Shown here: positions 55,776 to 63,397 of the stretch, one piece after another
Layout of the letters: each line of letters opens with the position of its first letter
How positions within the stretch are numbered: the stretch's first letter is position 1
Assembly (NCBI GenBank): GCA_964472175.1
Contig: CAYYJF010000001.1
Location: forward strand, 44,752-108,751
Reading direction: 5' to 3'
Length of the DNA stretch: 64,000 nucleotides
DNA from: UBA8389 sp964472175
GTDB lineage: Bacteria; Bacteroidota; Bacteroidia; Bacteroidales; UBA1402
Notes under the pieces: generated by a model
Database searches by the model: none
Told to the model about the DNA's origin: nothing
Seen by the model: the letters and a program-made list of their open reading frames with translations, nothing else
Position numbers and translations under genes: made by a program

Positions 55776-56531
55776 TTATGATATTGAAAAATACGGTAGC
55801 AACAAATCTTCAAACTGGTAATATCCCTTTGATTTGTCGTGGAGATTGTCTGCTGCAAATATAACTCCGTTACCAAAGGCCTCTCTTGATATGGATTCAT
55901 GTACCAATCTGATGGTTTGATACGGAAAGCCGAAGATTACCTCGTGTTTTCCGACGATGCCACCAACCCGAATGGAATTGATTTTATCGTTTGTTATCCT
56001 CAGTTTATCTGCAATTTTCAATGCTGTTCCGGAGATGCCTTTTTTTTGTTTGAAATGTTCTTCGATAATTTCAATATCCACATAAGGGGCTATTTTCTTT
56101 AGTATTCGGCTAGCCGTTAAAAGAAAATTTACACCAAGGGTGATGTTTGGAGACCACATAACGGTGGTTTCATGGGAAATGCTCTTCAAGTATTTAACCG
56201 TTTTAACATCGTAATGAGAGATGGCTGTTATAATTTTTATATGTTTTCTGGCCGCAGCATCTCCATAGGTATATATCCCAAATTCTGAGGAGAAATCAAT
56301 GATATAGTCAACAGGGTTTTCTTCAATAAACGAATCGAAATGAATGTTTTTTAGCGCATAGATCTTCCCCGGATCATCGCATTCTATGCCCATAAAATCC
56401 TTTACAGAAATATGCTCTTGTTTCTCTGACTTCCTTAGCACCCACTCTAATGAGTAGTTTTCTTGCTGGAGAACCACGTTGGCCACAGCTTTTCCGGTTT
56501 TACCGAAACCGATCAATCCAATTTTTTTCAT
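55776..56531 (-). CDS. Divergent DapB-family reductase paralogue
   Basis: 251 residues with the nucleotide-binding motif GFGKTG at residues 8-13 and the same fold as DapB (SPNITLGVNFLL, SGTALKIADKL). The catalytic segment differs from the canonical E-HHxxK-DAPSGTA: it reads EEHFKQKKGISGTA, with the two-His pair changed to E-H and DAP changed to KGI. The true dapB is at 8023. It may reduce another imine/carbonyl substrate. ATG 56531 chosen over 56549 because the -7-like TATATTTA (56549-56556) overlaps the latter. Confidence 0.8.
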   Translation of the reverse strand: MKKIGLIGFGKTGKAVANVVLQQENYSLEWVLRKSEKQEHISVKDFMGIECDDPGKIYALKNIHFDSFIEENPVDYIIDFSSEFGIYTYGDAAARKHIKIITAISHYDVKTVKYLKSISHETTVMWSPNITLGVNFLLTASRILKKIAPYVDIEIIEEHFKQKKGISGTALKIADKLRITNDKINSIRVGGIVGKHEVIFGFPYQTIRLVHESISREAFGNGVIFAADNLHDKSKGYYQFEDLLLPYFSIS

Positions 56532-56634
56532 CCTGCATTTTTTATGCATAAATATAACAAAAATTGGTGGTAAATAAAATTATGTAATCACAGAAGGAGG
56601 TTAAAAAGTGTAGAAAAAGGTTAATGTGCGGCGT

Positions 56635-57363
56635 TTAAATGTCTCTAATTATCAGTGAACCAGCATCTTGATCCAATAGCCATTTTCGATAACCTTTCTG
56701 TGGCTCTACGTGATCGGCAGGGTATCGGTTCCAGCGATGAGGGACTGCCATTTCAGCAATCATGCAGGATTTTGATGCTCCAGTGACCACAAAGGCAATA
56801 CCTTTAGCCCTGTTGATCAGCGAACCAGTCATTGTAATTCGTTTTTCTCCAGTGGTGGGATGTTCTGTAGAGACACACCATTTCTCACTTTCAAACAAGT
56901 GTTCATTTCCCGGGAAAATGGATGCTGTATGACCGTCATTCCCCAAGCCTAGCAAGATCAAATCCAATTGTGGAAAACCATCTTCCAAGGGAAGTTCTTT
57001 ACCCAATATTTGTGCATATCTTTCTGATTCCATGATGGGATCATTTTCACCTTCTATTCGGAAAATATTTTTTTCGGGAATGGGAATATGTTCAAGCAGC
57101 GTTCTGAATGCATTCCCATAATTGCTTTCCGGATGATTTGGCCCAACACAACGTTCATCTACCCAAAACAATTTTAAACGGTCAAGTTGAACTCTGCTCC
57201 AATCTTTATGACACAATCTGTCAAAAAAAACCAAAGGAGTTGTTCCACCTGAGAGTGCAACTGAAACAGATGCTTTTTCGTTGGTTTTTTTTGTTAACCA
57301 ACGTATTCCCAAATCCGTTAAAGAGTCTATCGACTTAAAAACGTGAATTTCTGTTAGTTTCAT
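56635..57363 (-). CDS. pgl: 6-phosphogluconolactonase
   Basis: 242 residues. The SugI/DevB-type lactonase hydrolyses 6-phosphogluconolactone, the second step of the oxidative pentose-phosphate pathway. Motifs: VALSGGTTPLVFFDRL, FWVDERCVG (about 68) and LDLILLGLGNDGHTASIFPG (catalytic His region). It lies 11 bp after zwf in one operon. No 6-phosphogluconate dehydrogenase gene is nearby. Confidence 0.95.
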   Translation of the reverse strand: MKLTEIHVFKSIDSLTDLGIRWLTKKTNEKASVSVALSGGTTPLVFFDRLCHKDWSRVQLDRLKLFWVDERCVGPNHPESNYGNAFRTLLEHIPIPEKNIFRIEGENDPIMESERYAQILGKELPLEDGFPQLDLILLGLGNDGHTASIFPGNEHLFESEKWCVSTEHPTTGEKRITMTGSLINRAKGIAFVVTGASKSCMIAEMAVPHRWNRYPADHVEPQKGYRKWLLDQDAGSLIIRDI

Positions 57364-57374
57364 AACAATGGGGT

Positions 57375-58895
57375 TTAAAGTTCACAATATAAACCATCAT
57401 CTGCCAAATTTTTACAAGGGAACCTCCAGCCTTGTCCGTATTCAGAGATCATTTCTGAAGCCTGAATGGGTCCCCAGGTGCCACAAGGGTACCCATGTAT
57501 GGGTGTGCACTTATCCTGATTCCAGGATTCCTGAATGGGTTTCACAAACTTCCAGGCTGCTTCCACGGCGTCAGCCCGTGCAAAGAGTGTTGAATCTCCA
57601 TTCATCGCATCCAGAAGGAGTCGTTCATAAGCAGTAGGGAGATGTTGATTGGACAATTCAGTGTAATGAAAGTCCATATTCACGGGCTTGACATGGAATC
57701 CACTGCCTGGTTGTTTCATGCCAAATTTTAAGAGTATGCCTTCATCAGGCTGAATGCGAATGATTAATTCGTTGCAATACTGAACCGATTCTTCGTTTTG
57801 AAACAGCGAGTGGGGGGTTGGTTTGAAGTGTATTACAACCTCAGTCACCCTTGTTGGCAGACGCTTTCCTGTTCGAATGTAAAATGGAACCCCTCCCCAT
57901 CGCCAATTGTCGATGTGGAATTTCATTGCAACATAAGTTTCAGTTCTGGATCGCTTGTCAACACCTTCTTCCTGCCTATAACCAGGCAAAACCTCACCTT
58001 TGACCGTAGATTCTACATACTGGCCTCTGACCACTTGTTGATTCACTTGTGATTTTAAAATGGGTTTCAAGGATTGAAGCACTTTGAGGGTCTCATTTCT
58101 GATGGAGTCTGCATCCATGGAGGAGGGGGGCTCCATGGCAACGAAACCAACCATTTGCAACAAATGGTTTTGTACCATGTCTCTCAATGCACCTGCGCCT
58201 TCATAGTAGGAGCCGCGTCCTTCCAATCCAATGCTTTCTGCCGAAGTAATTTCAATGTGACTGATGTAATTCCGATTCCAAAGGGGCTCAAAAACACCAT
58301 TCGAAAACCTCATGACCAGTAAGTTCTGGACAGTCTCTTTGCCTAAGTAATGATCAATTCTGTAGATCTGTTCTTCTTCAAAATGCCGATGTAGTTGTTC
58401 ATTGAGCTGTTGCGCAGACTCGAGATCATATCCAAACGGCTTTTCAATAACCAACCTTCTGAAGCCTTTTTCTGATTGATGGAGTCCTGCTTGCGCCAGA
58501 TGATCTGCAATCGGGCCAAAAGCACTGGGCAAGAGTGATAAATAAAACAATAAATTGCCGGATGAAGCCAATCCCGGTTGATAAAGAAATTTTTTCAATC
58601 GCTGATATTCTTCGGGATGATAGACATCCATTTGAAAATAGGTCAAATGGTCACAAAAAGCCAGAACTTTGTCGTGTTTGTAATGAACGCTTTCAGAATA
58701 TAACTGAATGCCTTCTTTCGATTTTGACCGAAAATCGGATTCTTGCAAAGCACTTCTCGCGATACCGATGATCTCAAATTCTTCAGGCATCATTCCTTGA
58801 TCGAACAATGCATACAATGATGGAATTAGCTTTCTTTGAGTTAAATCTCCAGAAGCTCCAAATATCAATAATTTCAAGTTTTCAGGCTTCTTCAT
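57375..58895 (-). CDS. zwf: Glucose-6-phosphate 1-dehydrogenase
   Basis: 506 residues; first, NADPH-forming step of the oxidative pentose-phosphate pathway. N-terminal nucleotide fold GASGDLTQRKLIPSLYAL, substrate motif RIDHYLGKETVQN (about residue 180, catalytic His-Tyr-Leu-Gly-Lys), then RGSYYEGAGALRDMVQNHL. Own promoter (-7 box at 58912-58919). Pairs with pgl. Confidence 0.97.
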   Translation of the reverse strand: MKKPENLKLLIFGASGDLTQRKLIPSLYALFDQGMMPEEFEIIGIARSALQESDFRSKSKEGIQLYSESVHYKHDKVLAFCDHLTYFQMDVYHPEEYQRLKKFLYQPGLASSGNLLFYLSLLPSAFGPIADHLAQAGLHQSEKGFRRLVIEKPFGYDLESAQQLNEQLHRHFEEEQIYRIDHYLGKETVQNLLVMRFSNGVFEPLWNRNYISHIEITSAESIGLEGRGSYYEGAGALRDMVQNHLLQMVGFVAMEPPSSMDADSIRNETLKVLQSLKPILKSQVNQQVVRGQYVESTVKGEVLPGYRQEEGVDKRSRTETYVAMKFHIDNWRWGGVPFYIRTGKRLPTRVTEVVIHFKPTPHSLFQNEESVQYCNELIIRIQPDEGILLKFGMKQPGSGFHVKPVNMDFHYTELSNQHLPTAYERLLLDAMNGDSTLFARADAVEAAWKFVKPIQESWNQDKCTPIHGYPCGTWGPIQASEMISEYGQGWRFPCKNLADDGLYCEL

Positions 58896-58911
58896 AACAA
58901 CGCAGTTTACA

Positions 58912-58919
58912 CAAAGATA
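58912..58919 (-). promoter_or_regulatory. -7 box of zwf-pgl
   Basis: On the minus strand TATCTTTG fits TAnnTTTG, 16 bp before the zwf ATG. Confidence 0.55.
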
Positions 58920-58989
58920 GAATCCTTTTGCTCAAAAGTCAAATCACATTCAGGAAAAGAGTTACAATAAAAAAAGAGAGTTCAAAGTA

Positions 58990-59029
58990 AAAAGAAAAGA
59001 GTCTCAAAGTATTCACTTTGAGACTCTTT
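58990..59029 (-). terminator. Rho-independent terminator of pckA
   Basis: Reading the minus strand, AAAGAGTCTCAAAGT (59029-59015) forms a perfect 15-bp stem with ACTTTGAGACTCTTT (59010-58996) around a 4-nt loop, followed by a T-rich run (TCTTTTTAC). It lies 25 bp after the pckA stop. Confidence 0.9.
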
Positions 59030-59054
59030 AAAAGGTATATACAGTTCTGCAAAA

Positions 59055-60644
59055 TTACAATTGCGGACCTGAAGGAATCAAAGCTTTAGCTGCATCGTTG
59101 TCGCAGTATTGCTTGAAGTTTTCAATGTACATTCCGGCCAATTTTTTGGCTTTTGCTTCCCATTCAGCAACATCACTGTAGGTGCTGCGTGGATCCAGGA
59201 TGTCAGAAACACCTTCCAGTTTCACAGGAACGGTGAGGTTCATTACTGGAATAACCTTTGTTTCAGCTTTTTCAATGCTGCCATCGATGATGGCGTCGAT
59301 GATGGCGCGGGTATCCTTCAGGGACATACGCTTGCCGGTTCCGTTCCAACCTGTGTTTACCAAGTAAGCTTTGGCACCGTTTTCGTTCATCTTTTTAACC
59401 AAAGTGCTGGCATAAGCAGTCGGGTGAAGGGTCAGGAACGCTTCGCCGAAGGCAGGAGAGAAGGAAGGAACGGGTTCAGTGATACCACGTTCGGTTCCGG
59501 CCAATTTGGAGGTGAATCCGCAAAGGAAGTGGTATTGAGCCTGATTGTTGTCCAAGATGGAAACCGGAGGCAATACACCAAAAGCATCAGCAGACAAGTA
59601 GATGATCTTATTAGCGTGACCTGCACGTGAAGGAGAAACAATCTTGTTAATGTGGTAAATTGGGTAAGAAACGCGTGTATTTTCTGTGACGGATTGGTCA
59701 GAAAAATCGGTGTCGCCTTCGTCGTTGACAGTTACGTTTTCTAACAAAGCATCGCGACGGATGGCGCGCCAAATGTCTGGTTCGTTTTCCTGGCTCAGGT
59801 TGACAACCTTGGCATAGCAACCACCTTCGTAGTTGAAAACGCCATGATCGTCCCAACCATGTTCGTCGTCACCAATCAAGTAACGTTTTGGGTCTGCAGA
59901 AAGTGTGGTTTTACCGGTACCGGACAAACCGAAGAATACGGCAACATCACCGTCTTTACCAACGTTTGCAGAGCAGTGCATAGATGCAATGCCGCGTTGT
60001 GGCAAGTAGTAGTTCATCAAAGAGAAGATGCCTTTTTTCATTTCACCGCCGTACCAGGTACCACCAATGACCTGCATTTTCTTGGTCAAATCGAACAAAG
60101 TGAAGTTTTCAGAGTTCAATCCTTGTTCTTTCCAGTTGGGGTTGATTGTTTTTGAACCATTCAAGGTCACGAAATCGGGTTCACCGTAGTTGGCCAGTTC
60201 GAAGTGAGAAGGACGAATAAACATGTTGGTCACAAAGTGTGCTTGCCAAGCAACTTCCATAATGAAACGAACTTTCATTCTGGTGTCTTCGTTGGTTCCG
60301 CAAAATGTATCAACCACATATAATTTCTTTGCACCGGAAAGTTGTTTTGTTACCAGGTTTTTGCAGTGGTCAAAAACATCAGGAGTTGTCGGACGATTGA
60401 TCGTACCATCCCACCAAAGTGTATTTTCAGTGGAGGCATCCTTTACAAAGAATTTATCTTTGGGTGAACGACCGGTGAATTTTCCTGTAAAAACCGCAGT
60501 AGCACCTGATTTTGTCAGTTTTGCTTTTTCAAAACCTTCGTTAGCAGGATTCATTTCATCCTGAAACAACACTTCATAAGAAGGATTGTGTACGATCTCG
60601 AAATTACCTACGATTCCGTACTTGCTCAAATCTAAATTTGCCAT
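59055..60644 (-). CDS. pckA: ATP-dependent phosphoenolpyruvate carboxykinase
   Basis: 529 residues; converts oxaloacetate and ATP to PEP and CO2 in gluconeogenesis (or the reverse in anaplerosis). The kinase-1a P-loop is FFGLSGTGKTTLSADP (about residue 240), followed by DDEHGWDDHGVFNYEGGCYAK (metal-binding Asp and catalytic Lys/Arg region). Start ATG 60644; the in-frame 26-residue extension from 60722 lies in the promoter region. Transcribed alone, between its own promoter and a strong terminator. Confidence 0.97.
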   Translation of the reverse strand: MANLDLSKYGIVGNFEIVHNPSYEVLFQDEMNPANEGFEKAKLTKSGATAVFTGKFTGRSPKDKFFVKDASTENTLWWDGTINRPTTPDVFDHCKNLVTKQLSGAKKLYVVDTFCGTNEDTRMKVRFIMEVAWQAHFVTNMFIRPSHFELANYGEPDFVTLNGSKTINPNWKEQGLNSENFTLFDLTKKMQVIGGTWYGGEMKKGIFSLMNYYLPQRGIASMHCSANVGKDGDVAVFFGLSGTGKTTLSADPKRYLIGDDEHGWDDHGVFNYEGGCYAKVVNLSQENEPDIWRAIRRDALLENVTVNDEGDTDFSDQSVTENTRVSYPIYHINKIVSPSRAGHANKIIYLSADAFGVLPPVSILDNNQAQYHFLCGFTSKLAGTERGITEPVPSFSPAFGEAFLTLHPTAYASTLVKKMNENGAKAYLVNTGWNGTGKRMSLKDTRAIIDAIIDGSIEKAETKVIPVMNLTVPVKLEGVSDILDPRSTYSDVAEWEAKAKKLAGMYIENFKQYCDNDAAKALIPSGPQL

Positions 60645-60735
60645 GTAGAAACTAATAAATTGATTTATAATTGATTGACTAATCTCCGAAAACCTAAAAC
60701 AAAACATCACCTGAAGTCGCAAAGTTTTGCTGATA

Positions 60736-60743
60736 CAAATATA
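60736..60743 (-). promoter_or_regulatory. -7 box of pckA
   Basis: On the minus strand TATATTTG fits TAnnTTTG, giving a leader of about 85 nt. The 260-bp gap (60645-60905) also carries the upp promoter and shows no other gene. Confidence 0.45.
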
Positions 60744-60837
60744 AATACAAATAATGGATTATCGGCATGGATTAAAGAAAAATTTCTTTATTGCTCAAAA
60801 TATTCATTTTTGTGCATTTTTATTAATTTTTTGAACG

Positions 60838-60869
60838 TTGCTCACTCTTCATAGAATTGATTATTTTTG
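60838..60869 (+). promoter_or_regulatory. Promoter of upp (-33 TTG, -7 TATTTTTG)
   Basis: TATTTTTG (60862-60869) fits TAnnTTTG, and a TTG at 60838-60840 lies 21 bp upstream, a normal -33/-7 distance in Bacteroidota. The predicted start lies about 30 nt before ATG 60906. The best complete promoter in the window. Confidence 0.6.
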
Positions 60870-60905
60870 TAATTCAAATGGGCATCAATTTATACAATTA
60901 TAGAT

Positions 60906-61556
60906 ATGAATATCATCAATTTATCTGAACAGAACAGCTTGGTAAGTCAATTTTTGCTCGAAATGAGGGATGTTGACATTCAAAAAGACAGAATGAGATT
61001 CAGACGAAATGTAGAACGTTTGGGTGAAATCATTTCTTATGAAATTAGCAAAACCCTTCAATATAAGGAAACCGAAGTGATCACGCCACTTGGAACCACG
61101 AAGACGAATGTGATTGATGAAAACATCGTTTGTGCCACCATCCTACGCGCAGGACTGCCTTTTCACTATGGTTTTTTGAATTATTTTGACGGTGCTGAAA
61201 ATGCTTTTGTTTCTGCTTACAGAAAATACAAGGATGCTTTGAAATTTGACATCCACATCGAATATATCGCTTCTCCTTCCATTCAGGACAAAACCCTTAT
61301 CATGATTGACCCGATGTTGGCCACAGGAAGTTCCCTTGAATTGGCTTATGGCGCCATGCTGACAAAAGGTAAGCCAAAAAAAGTCATTTTCGCGACCATC
61401 ATTGCCAGTCAGACAGGGGTGGATTTTGTTTCAAAGTGTTTGCCTGAGGATGCAACTTTGTGGTGTGCTGCCATAGATCCCGATTTGAACGAACATTCGT
61501 ACATCGTTCCCGGTTTGGGCGATGCCGGCGATTTGGCTTATGGCATAAAAGTCTAA
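60906..61556 (+). CDS. upp: Uracil phosphoribosyltransferase
   Basis: 216 residues; salvages uracil to UMP with PRPP. Visible are ATILRAGLPFHYGFLNYF (family block), the PRPP-binding loop MIDPMLATGSSLELAYG (about residue 138) and the C-terminal uracil-binding loop YIVPGLGDAGDLAYG. Lies close to a nucleobase permease and a Tsx-like porin gene, though on the other strand and with its own promoter. The 3' end overlaps the C_GCAxxG_C_C gene by 4 bp. Confidence 0.96.
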   Translation: MNIINLSEQNSLVSQFLLEMRDVDIQKDRMRFRRNVERLGEIISYEISKTLQYKETEVITPLGTTKTNVIDENIVCATILRAGLPFHYGFLNYFDGAENAFVSAYRKYKDALKFDIHIEYIASPSIQDKTLIMIDPMLATGSSLELAYGAMLTKGKPKKVIFATIIASQTGVDFVSKCLPEDATLWCAAIDPDLNEHSYIVPGLGDAGDLAYGIKV

Positions 61557-62035
61557 TCCGATATTTCGACGTTCAGCCCAAGAAGTTCCTTTCCCAAGAT
61601 TTCAGCGGCGACAGCAACACAATACGCACAAGGTCTTTTTGCATAATATGCAGCGTTTCTATCATCTGGAATGGGTTGTTGTGGTGCCCGTCCAATTTTC
61701 AGAAGATCGGCACAAATGTAACTGCCCATTTTTTCTTTGAACAGCAAGCCTGTTCGTTGTACAGCCGCATAATTTCTTGTTTTGGCAGCTTTGTCATCCG
61801 GATTGTTGGCCGGATACTCCAATCCCAGTACTAAAAACATTCCCGTTACAGCTCCGCAGACTTCTCTCAATCGGCCCATTCCTCCACCAAAAGGGGCAGA
61901 AAGCATGGCAATGGTTTCCTTATCCACTGTATAGAGGTCGGCATAAGCCATCGCAACTGATTGCGCACAATTGTAGCCTTCCTTAAAGTTAGAAACAGCT
62001 TTTTCGACCCTTGATTGTATGTCAATTTCCTTCAT
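61553..62035 (-). CDS. C_GCAxxG_C_C family protein
   Basis: 160 residues. The cysteine pattern of the family is present: FKEGYNCAQSV, GGMGRLREVCGAVTG (the GCAxxG-like CGAVTG), and further Cys in ICADLL and CAYCVAV near the C-terminus. The family is thought to bind a metal or redox cofactor; role unknown. It is the last gene of a minus-strand block, separated from the permease by a terminator. Confidence 0.85.
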   Translation of the reverse strand: MKEIDIQSRVEKAVSNFKEGYNCAQSVAMAYADLYTVDKETIAMLSAPFGGGMGRLREVCGAVTGMFLVLGLEYPANNPDDKAAKTRNYAAVQRTGLLFKEKMGSYICADLLKIGRAPQQPIPDDRNAAYYAKRPCAYCVAVAAEILGKELLGLNVEISD

Positions 62036-62040
62036 GTATG

Positions 62041-62087
62041 GGGGGAAAAAAATCGGGTGTCTTCAAATGAAAGAAAGACACCCGATT
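62041..62087 (-). terminator. Rho-independent terminator of purine permease gene
   Basis: A 13-bp perfect stem (62051-62063 with 62075-62087, AATCGGGTGTCTT/AAGACACCCGATT) around an 11-nt loop. Reading the minus strand, the stem is followed by TTTTTTCCCCC. It begins 6 bp after the permease stop. Confidence 0.88.
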
Positions 62088-62092
62088 CAAAA

Positions 62093-63385
62093 TTATTGTA
62101 CAAAAATGTAATTCAGCACAAAGAGGATGGCCAGAATGTACATGGCAATACTGATTTTTTTCTGATTTTTCCCAATCAGATTTAGCAGGACATAAGCCAG
62201 TAAACCCAATGAAATGCCTTCTGCAATGCTGTACATCAAAGGCATGGCGATGATGCAAATAAAGGCAGGAATGGATTCAGAATAATCGTTCAAATCAATA
62301 TCCTTGATGGGCGAAAGCATCATCAGTCCGACCAAAATCAATACGGGTGCAGTGGCTGCTCCCGGAATGGACAAGAATAAGGGTGCAAAAAACAAAGCCA
62401 AAGCAAAGCAGCCTGCTGTTACCAAAGCTGTCAGACCCGTACGGCCTCCTTCAGAAACCCCTGCAGCACTTTCCACATACGTGGTTACGGCACTTGTTCC
62501 GAAGATAGCACCGGCTGTGGTTCCGATGGCATCGGAATAAAATGCCTTTTTCGCATTTGGAATTTGCCCCTTGGCATCCAGCATGTTTGCTTTGGAGCAA
62601 ACACCAATGAGGGTTCCAACCGTGTCAAAAACGTCGACAAACAAGAAAGTGAAGACCACAATCAGCATATCCCATGTAAAGATCTGACTGAAATCAAACT
62701 TGAAAAACAGGGGCGTTGGATCGGGTGGAGCATCGACAATTCCAGTAAACGAGGTGATGCCCATGGGGATACCAAGAATGGCTGTGCCCAGGATGCCCAG
62801 TAATAGTGCGCCTTTGACTTTGAGGATCAGCAAAACGGAGGTAATGACCAGGCCCAATAAACCGAGCAATGCGGCGCCTTCAGTAATGTTACCCAATTTG
62901 ACCAAAGTGGCATCGTCATTGACAACGATCCCGGCACTTTGCAATCCGATGAAAGCAATAAACAGTCCGATACCTGCACTGATGGCACTTTTGAGGGTAT
63001 TTGGAATGGCATTTACAATGGCTTCCCGCACGTTGAACACGTTCATGACAAAGAAAGCAAGACCTTCAATCAGGATGGCCGTAAGCGCAAATTGCCAGGA
63101 ATATCCCATGCCCAACACAACCGTAAAGGCAAAAAATGCATTCATGCCCATACCCGGGGCCTGAGCGAAAGGAAGTTTTGCCAAAAGCGCCATGGCCAGG
63201 GTTCCAACAATGGAAGCAACAGCCGTGGCTGTAAACAAAGCGCTTTTATCCATGCCTGCAGCAGACAAGATATTTGGATTCACCGCAAGGATGTATGCCA
63301 TTGTCAGAAAAGTGGTAATCCCCGCTAATACTTCCGTTTTAACGTTGGTACCATTGGCTTTGAGTTGATAAAATTTTTCAAACAT
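62093..63385 (-). CDS. NCS2 family purine permease (AzgA-like)
   Basis: 430 residues, about 12-14 membrane helices. N-terminal GITTFLTMAYILAVNPNIL and APGMGMNAFFAF are the signature of AzgA/NCS2 guanine-hypoxanthine or adenine permeases; the central TYVESAAGVSEGGRTGLTAL block is also conserved. It imports purine bases across the inner membrane. It lies 12 bp after a DUF5020 outer-membrane protein gene, a likely outer-membrane partner, and is followed by a terminator. Confidence 0.92.
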   Translation of the reverse strand: MFEKFYQLKANGTNVKTEVLAGITTFLTMAYILAVNPNILSAAGMDKSALFTATAVASIVGTLAMALLAKLPFAQAPGMGMNAFFAFTVVLGMGYSWQFALTAILIEGLAFFVMNVFNVREAIVNAIPNTLKSAISAGIGLFIAFIGLQSAGIVVNDDATLVKLGNITEGAALLGLLGLVITSVLLILKVKGALLLGILGTAILGIPMGITSFTGIVDAPPDPTPLFFKFDFSQIFTWDMLIVVFTFLFVDVFDTVGTLIGVCSKANMLDAKGQIPNAKKAFYSDAIGTTAGAIFGTSAVTTYVESAAGVSEGGRTGLTALVTAGCFALALFFAPLFLSIPGAATAPVLILVGLMMLSPIKDIDLNDYSESIPAFICIIAMPLMYSIAEGISLGLLAYVLLNLIGKNQKKISIAMYILAILFVLNYIFVQ

Positions 63386-63397
63386 GGTGTCGCGTTT

